Positions 53,701-54,859 of a DNA stretch of 54,859 bases are shown here, piece by piece. Position numbers and translations under genes: made by a program. A model generated the notes under the pieces. It was not told where the DNA came from and searched no databases. It was given only the letters and a program-made list of their open reading frames with translations. The stretch is from Nitrospira sp. CG24A (GTDB taxonomy: Bacteria > Nitrospirota > Nitrospiria > Nitrospirales > Nitrospiraceae). Position 1 is the stretch's first letter. Each line of letters opens with the position of its first letter. The stretch spans positions 118,380-173,238 of the forward strand of contig NEWT02000017.1 of the NCBI GenBank assembly GCA_002869925.2, in the 5' to 3' direction.

Positions 53701-54145
53701 TGAGCACCAGCGATACCTGCGCATCCTCGACAATAGCGCGAAGCCGCGGCAGGCCATGCTTTCGCCTGACAGGATCCGGAGCAGGCGCAGGGACCGGCAC
53801 CAGGCCGGCACATATACAAGCCCAGAATGAGCAAGAGACATCCAGCCCAGGTGGGTAGAGGAGAAGTGCTCTTGTGCCAGGTCGTGCCCTGCGTGCTAAA
53901 TGACTAGCAAGCGAACGTACGCGGTGTTCGAGTTCGCCATAGGTGAGCTGACTTTCAAGTTCGAGGGTGTCACGAACGAAGGCATAGGCGAGCTCCTGCG
54001 GCTTTTGACGGCAAGAATACTCAAAAAGGTTCGCAAGGCTGTGAATAGACGCGGGCAATGGCTTTAACATCAACGCTTTGGTTTGTCCGTGAAGGACTGA
54101 GGGAGAAAGCCAACAGACAATTTTTCCACTACAAACAGAGAACAC
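44783..54145 (-). CDS. FAAL-NRPS lipopeptide synthetase, 3120 aa
   Basis: Domains by approximate residue: fatty-acyl-AMP ligase 1-600 (YTSGSTATPRG, YFHDYGLLHGILVPFYAG, TSSGKIQR), PCP1 615-695 (FFALGGNSLL), C1 730-1160, A1 1195-1690, PCP2 1700-1770 (GGHSLIATQ), C2 1795-2215, A2 2255-2740, PCP3 2755-2825, TE 2845-3090. It should activate a fatty acid and add two amino acids. A2's specificity residues (D-I-L-Q-L-G-M-I-W) match the glycine code as I recall it; A1 (D-G-T-W-I-A-E-V-W) is unassigned. C1 reads HRLVADG at 865-871 instead of HHxxxDG, C2 is HHIIGDQ (1927-1933), and the TE nucleophile is Cys2920 (GICTGG). GTG start at 54145; an ATG at 54070 is an alternative. Confidence 0.93.
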   Translation of the reverse strand: MFSVCSGKIVCWLSPSVLHGQTKALMLKPLPASIHSLANLFEYSCRQKPQELAYAFVRDTLELESQLTYGELEHRVRSLASHLARRARPGTRALLLYPPGLDVSCSFWACICAGLVPVPAPAPDPVRRKHGLPRLRAIVEDAQVSLVLTTSDIKTGSSEFSIAKAGGQIEWMATDQSFDQCDAVELPRLNETTLAYLQYTSGSTATPRGAMVSHGNVLAHCKALKRAGGLSDGSRMLSWLPYFHDYGLLHGILVPFYAGIPSYLMSPVTFLRRPLRWLEAVSRLEITHSGGPNFSYESCLRAARQQREWQADLSTWMVASCGAEPIHPDTVEQFIQTFGPRGFRRTSFAPAYGLAEATLLVTMKQTETEPTLLTVDAAALADSIVKESSASESGTRTLVGCGVPLEETRIRIVNPTTQSLCQAGAVGEVWLAGAGIAVGYWGKLEDSDKTFSSTLADSGEGPYLRTGDLGFIHEGELFLTGRLKDLIIVRGRNYYPHDLEWTAEEAHPGLRRGCGAAFSITSETGERVILVYEIEKKLPESDMTEVMSCIRRALADEYELEVHHVALIKSGTIPRTSSGKIQRHACKADFESGRLAVVGASRLGTTEEEADTESLSESPYTAVEKGLADIWQEVLGGPQPRRHANFFALGGNSLLAAQVVARILDVFEVEIPLSVVFEYPTFSALAARVRELSASQDKAEPAVGGRGLSGSGDGGGIQTSLVSLPSVSRQGRMPLSFSQQRLWFLEQVYPGSSMNHISMSVRLRGSVNSEVLERSVHEMICRHEILRTRFGSERGEGFADVSGEMVFTMGIHHLQALNQAEQEVEVQQLLRAEAGQPFDLGQGPLFRIALLALDQDRHVLGLTFHRLVADGWSLRVFCKELALLYEAGGDVQDAGLSKLSVQYADYSNWQRTRLKQGLREVHRKYWIGQLSGAQPPVELPADRPRPRPRTFEGGVRSQPLSPGLVNALEIFCRQQGVTTFMVLYAVFVTWLHRYTQEPDVIVGSVVAGRRRVELENVIGYCVNTVALRSILSDGLTGQDLLKQVRRVVTEAYDHQELPFEEVIEALSLRREGSLSPLFNVMIVGEDDPLSAFTIRDLEATHLPWEPTASEFDLVLMVVNKVHGVELVLLYNSTIFDQSTVNRMLGQLESLLGEFIKTPEARLGELSLLTSEERRHMLLEWKRTNDPVPFSVGIHALIEAQVERTPDVVAVTCGDKSLSYQELNRRANRVARALQTLGVCADVPVGLCVERSVDGLVGLLGILKAGGGYVPLDPSFPDHRLRLMLDDAKVAMVVTQGHLRSHLHGYGGQICDVETLCQSSVEGGEENLAASVSPDQLAYIIYTSGSTGRPKGVAVTHRNLATSLRARLQYYPEPVSRFLLTFSLAFDGSVTGIFWTLLQGGQLIIPSEAAHRDPAELATLIEQHQISHVVWVPSLYHAVLGEALDAQLESLRIVITAGESLPLELVRRHYQFLPSATLYNEYGPTEATVWCSVYHTTRQEAGARVPIGKPIDCMQLYVLDVGLEPVPIGVPGELYVAGDCLARGYVNQPQLTQERFLAHPHVPGIRLYRTGDFARYREDGNIEFLGRADQQVKLRGFRIELGEVEYVLSNFPGVYQAAALLRQDKPEQQRLVGYVTGQPSLKAMLDQVRSYLVARLPHYMVPSVILWVDTMPLSATGKVNRRALPVPEETASQAAARVAPRNQIEESLTELWKAVLAVPEAGILDNFFEQGGHSLIATQLVSRMREVFEVDVSLRAVFERPTIASLAEEVIRVRREEQKASAIPPIVRVSRDQPLPLSYSQQRMWLMYRLAPEGTAYNMPFASRQMGPLNKSALRSTIDVICHRHEAFRTTFAMTGEGPIQIVSPFRPPHWVEVDLSLRLPSEQRRQEAARLVEEEANQPFDLEKGPLARFLLIEIGPEDHVLVLTMHHIIGDQWSFGVIGSEFALFYNAFSRGEVLSDKPIPLQYADYAVWQRRCLTDEWLSLQSDYWQKKLAGLSKLSLPTDFPRPVVQTFNGAHCLLELPASLIERLKQFSAEHNATVFMTLLACFQILLSRYSGQSDIAVGSPIANRTQSAVESIIGSFVNTLVLRTDLSGDPTFIETLARVRDTALGAYANQDFPFDKLVETMHSARDHSTAPLVQVLFNLPNAPIGEINVHGLSWVPFEVDSRSAQFDLSLTVETEIARKAYLAFNTDLFERQTAERMLGQYKVLLQSALANPSAKLSDFSILTVAERTQILLDWNRTHTGYPQSECFSQMFEVQVERTPDALALSMGQVTVRYGELNARANRLARYLRTLDVQPGAVVGICLERSMDMVIALLAVLKAGGTYVPLDPEYPRDRLRFMAEDAAAAIVLTSEDLSDRFEARSCRMLCLDREQERIAQEADHNLPPTATSQDLAYILYTSGSTGQPKGVEIPQRALANFLCSMRQKPGCSAQDVMVSVTTLSFDIAGLELYVPLLVGARVEIVSRAVAMDGRQLRAVCETVQPTIMQATPATWRMLIEAGWPGSDRLTILCGGEALPQDLVGALLDRSAALWNMYGPTETTIWSTIEKIQRADQEISIGRPIANTDIYILDQFLQPVPVGVSGELYIGGHGVARGYRGRAELTKERFIPHPFSTEPGARLYRTGDVARYRPDGRIVHLGRVDHQVKIRGFRVELGEIEAVLSRHPAARQVVVTTREDQQGFKQLAAYLVCKEGPVPSPTELRACVRAELPDYMTPSFFVFLESMPLTANNKVDLRALPAPAPSPTDGLAHIGPRDRAEVQLMALWQQVLEVPKIGIHDNFFDLGGHSLKAAQLFFLLERVYGRRLPLATLFQAPTIAELASVLSREQWTPPWQSLVAIQPSGNAVPLFMVSGIGGNVLIFAQLARLLGLDQPFYGLQARGLDGKETPFTSVPDMAKHYIAEIRTVRPHGPYIVLGICTGGLVAYEMAQQLLAQGEPVTLVMMDTWHPTSYRPHSYEWSMRFWLVLFIIWRTMGNVHVLLRMPIKDWWPFIRRKSERLMSFLRSRAGEDELFVEFQVERVTQSTRQAVACYAMRKYSGRILNIVASKRNVAETVTDTRQVWEELGGEGSQTVQVAARDSGLLLASPHVGEVSRHLQAFLTGESRNESAGDRPPRDMSA

Positions 54146-54859
54146 CCCCCTAAAGGGTTAAGGGTATTATCTCAAATAAAAATGGACAAGACTAGGCCTT
54201 CTTCAGCATGGTGAACACTGATTCTCGCCTCATTACCCACGCATATGGACAGAGTAGTACATCGTCTGAAAACTCGGAAGAAAATCATGCTTTTTCACGA
54301 CGATGGCCGTCCGCATTCAACCTCCCGCCACGAACCTCGGACCATCACAGTACTCAACGTTGAAGACGTTTCAGGAATCGCGGCGATCCCTTCCTGCAGC
54401 CAACTTCTGACGATGTTCAAACCGTAAACGATTCTGAGAAATCGCCGATCTGCTTTATGCGAGGTGAGCACAGGCCGGCACAGGCGCATCGTGATTAATG
54501 GCCTCCCACGCCTGCCGAGGGGCGTTCATTTCTGATGCCTATGTGGCGAATCATCGCAGCCACACAATCGATGTGCTGACGCTTGAAACTTCCCCTGCAA
54601 TCTCGTTGAGTGGGTACGACCTCCAACCCTCTCTTTGAGCAAGGCAGATGCCAACTGTTATGGCGAGGAAACTCACCAGGGTCATGGTCGAGAAGATGCA
54701 TTCTCTCAATGGCTTATGAAGCAGCTTCATGCAACTACGAAAAAGGGAATAACGGAAAAATAGTGGAGGCCTGTAGGTGGAGGCCTAGTGGTCTTCACAA
54801 TGCCATCACATCGATCAGGTCTTGAGACAGAACGACTAGGGCTCTGATTCCGAAGCATG
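54146..54859. other. upstream region of the synthetase, no gene seen
   Basis: About 710 bp. The AT-rich 54165-54185, with GATAATACC on the minus strand and a weak TAGTCT 17 bp upstream, is the likely promoter of the lipopeptide operon. At 54763-54790 a 14-bp unit starting GTGGAGGCCT occurs twice in tandem. Short frames here (for example 54295-54489 minus) lack start signals and recognisable sequence. I see no regulator gene. Confidence 0.4.

Overview
The window looks like chromosomal DNA of a GC-rich Gram-negative bacterium. It has outer-membrane barrels with C-terminal Phe, a PagL-type lipid A deacylase and lipoproteins. The gene set (bacterial glycogen genes, DUF3422, DUF3014, HEAT-repeat and TPR proteins) and the palindromic and heptamer intergenic repeats make me think of Nitrospira (Nitrospirota). 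That assignment is inference from recall, not a database result.

Layout. 0-6 kb: the end of an IS3-family insertion sequence, small genes, two copies of a palindromic repeat, an MsbA-like ABC exporter, peptide deformylase and a HEAT-repeat secreted protein. 6-14.4 kb: glgC, a Ski2-like helicase split into two genes in swapped order (C-terminal half first), an outer-membrane protein pair, tRNA-Arg(ACG) and glgB. 14.4-19.7 kb: an accessory stretch with a decayed VapBC-type pair, degenerate dispersed repeats, orphan secreted proteins, a DUF3014 protein and an O-methyltransferase. 19.7-31 kb: fluoride channel, DUF3422 protein, response regulator, VanZ-like protein, a SagB-type nitroreductase carrying in-frame heptamer repeats, a HEPN-like protein, a HigA antitoxin without HigB, TPR proteins, a PagL-like enzyme with a lipoprotein partner, and two more copies of the palindromic repeat.

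32.3-38.7 kb is a complete lasso-peptide cluster with its own promoter (TTGACA, 17 bp, TATTGT). Order: B1 (PqqD-like), B2 (leader protease), C (Asn-synthetase-like cyclase), A (56-aa precursor), a PRMT-like methyltransferase with a PqqD-like tail, an HPr-kinase-like kinase and a nucleotidyltransferase. The predicted core has an 8-residue ring (GGGGSVPD) and an unusual methionine-rich tail ending MMMMCL. An ECF sigma factor and its RskA-type anti-sigma factor follow directly.

42.3-54.1 kb (minus strand) is a lipopeptide locus: a 3120-aa synthetase (fatty-acyl-AMP ligase, PCP, C, A, PCP, C, A, PCP, TE), a cyclic-peptide-type ABC exporter and an Sfp-type phosphopantetheinyl transferase, in one tight operon. 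The predicted product is a fatty-acylated dipeptide, with glycine likely second. Two catalytic motifs depart from consensus: the first condensation domain reads HRxxxDG and the thioesterase nucleophile is Cys. tadA sits between the two clusters; its usual substrate, tRNA-Arg(ACG), is also in the window.

The strongest candidates for something undescribed are the Met-rich lasso cluster with its PRMT-like/PqqD-like fusion, the order-swapped split helicase, and a family of palindromic repeats whose end arms co-vary and which abut stop and start codons.
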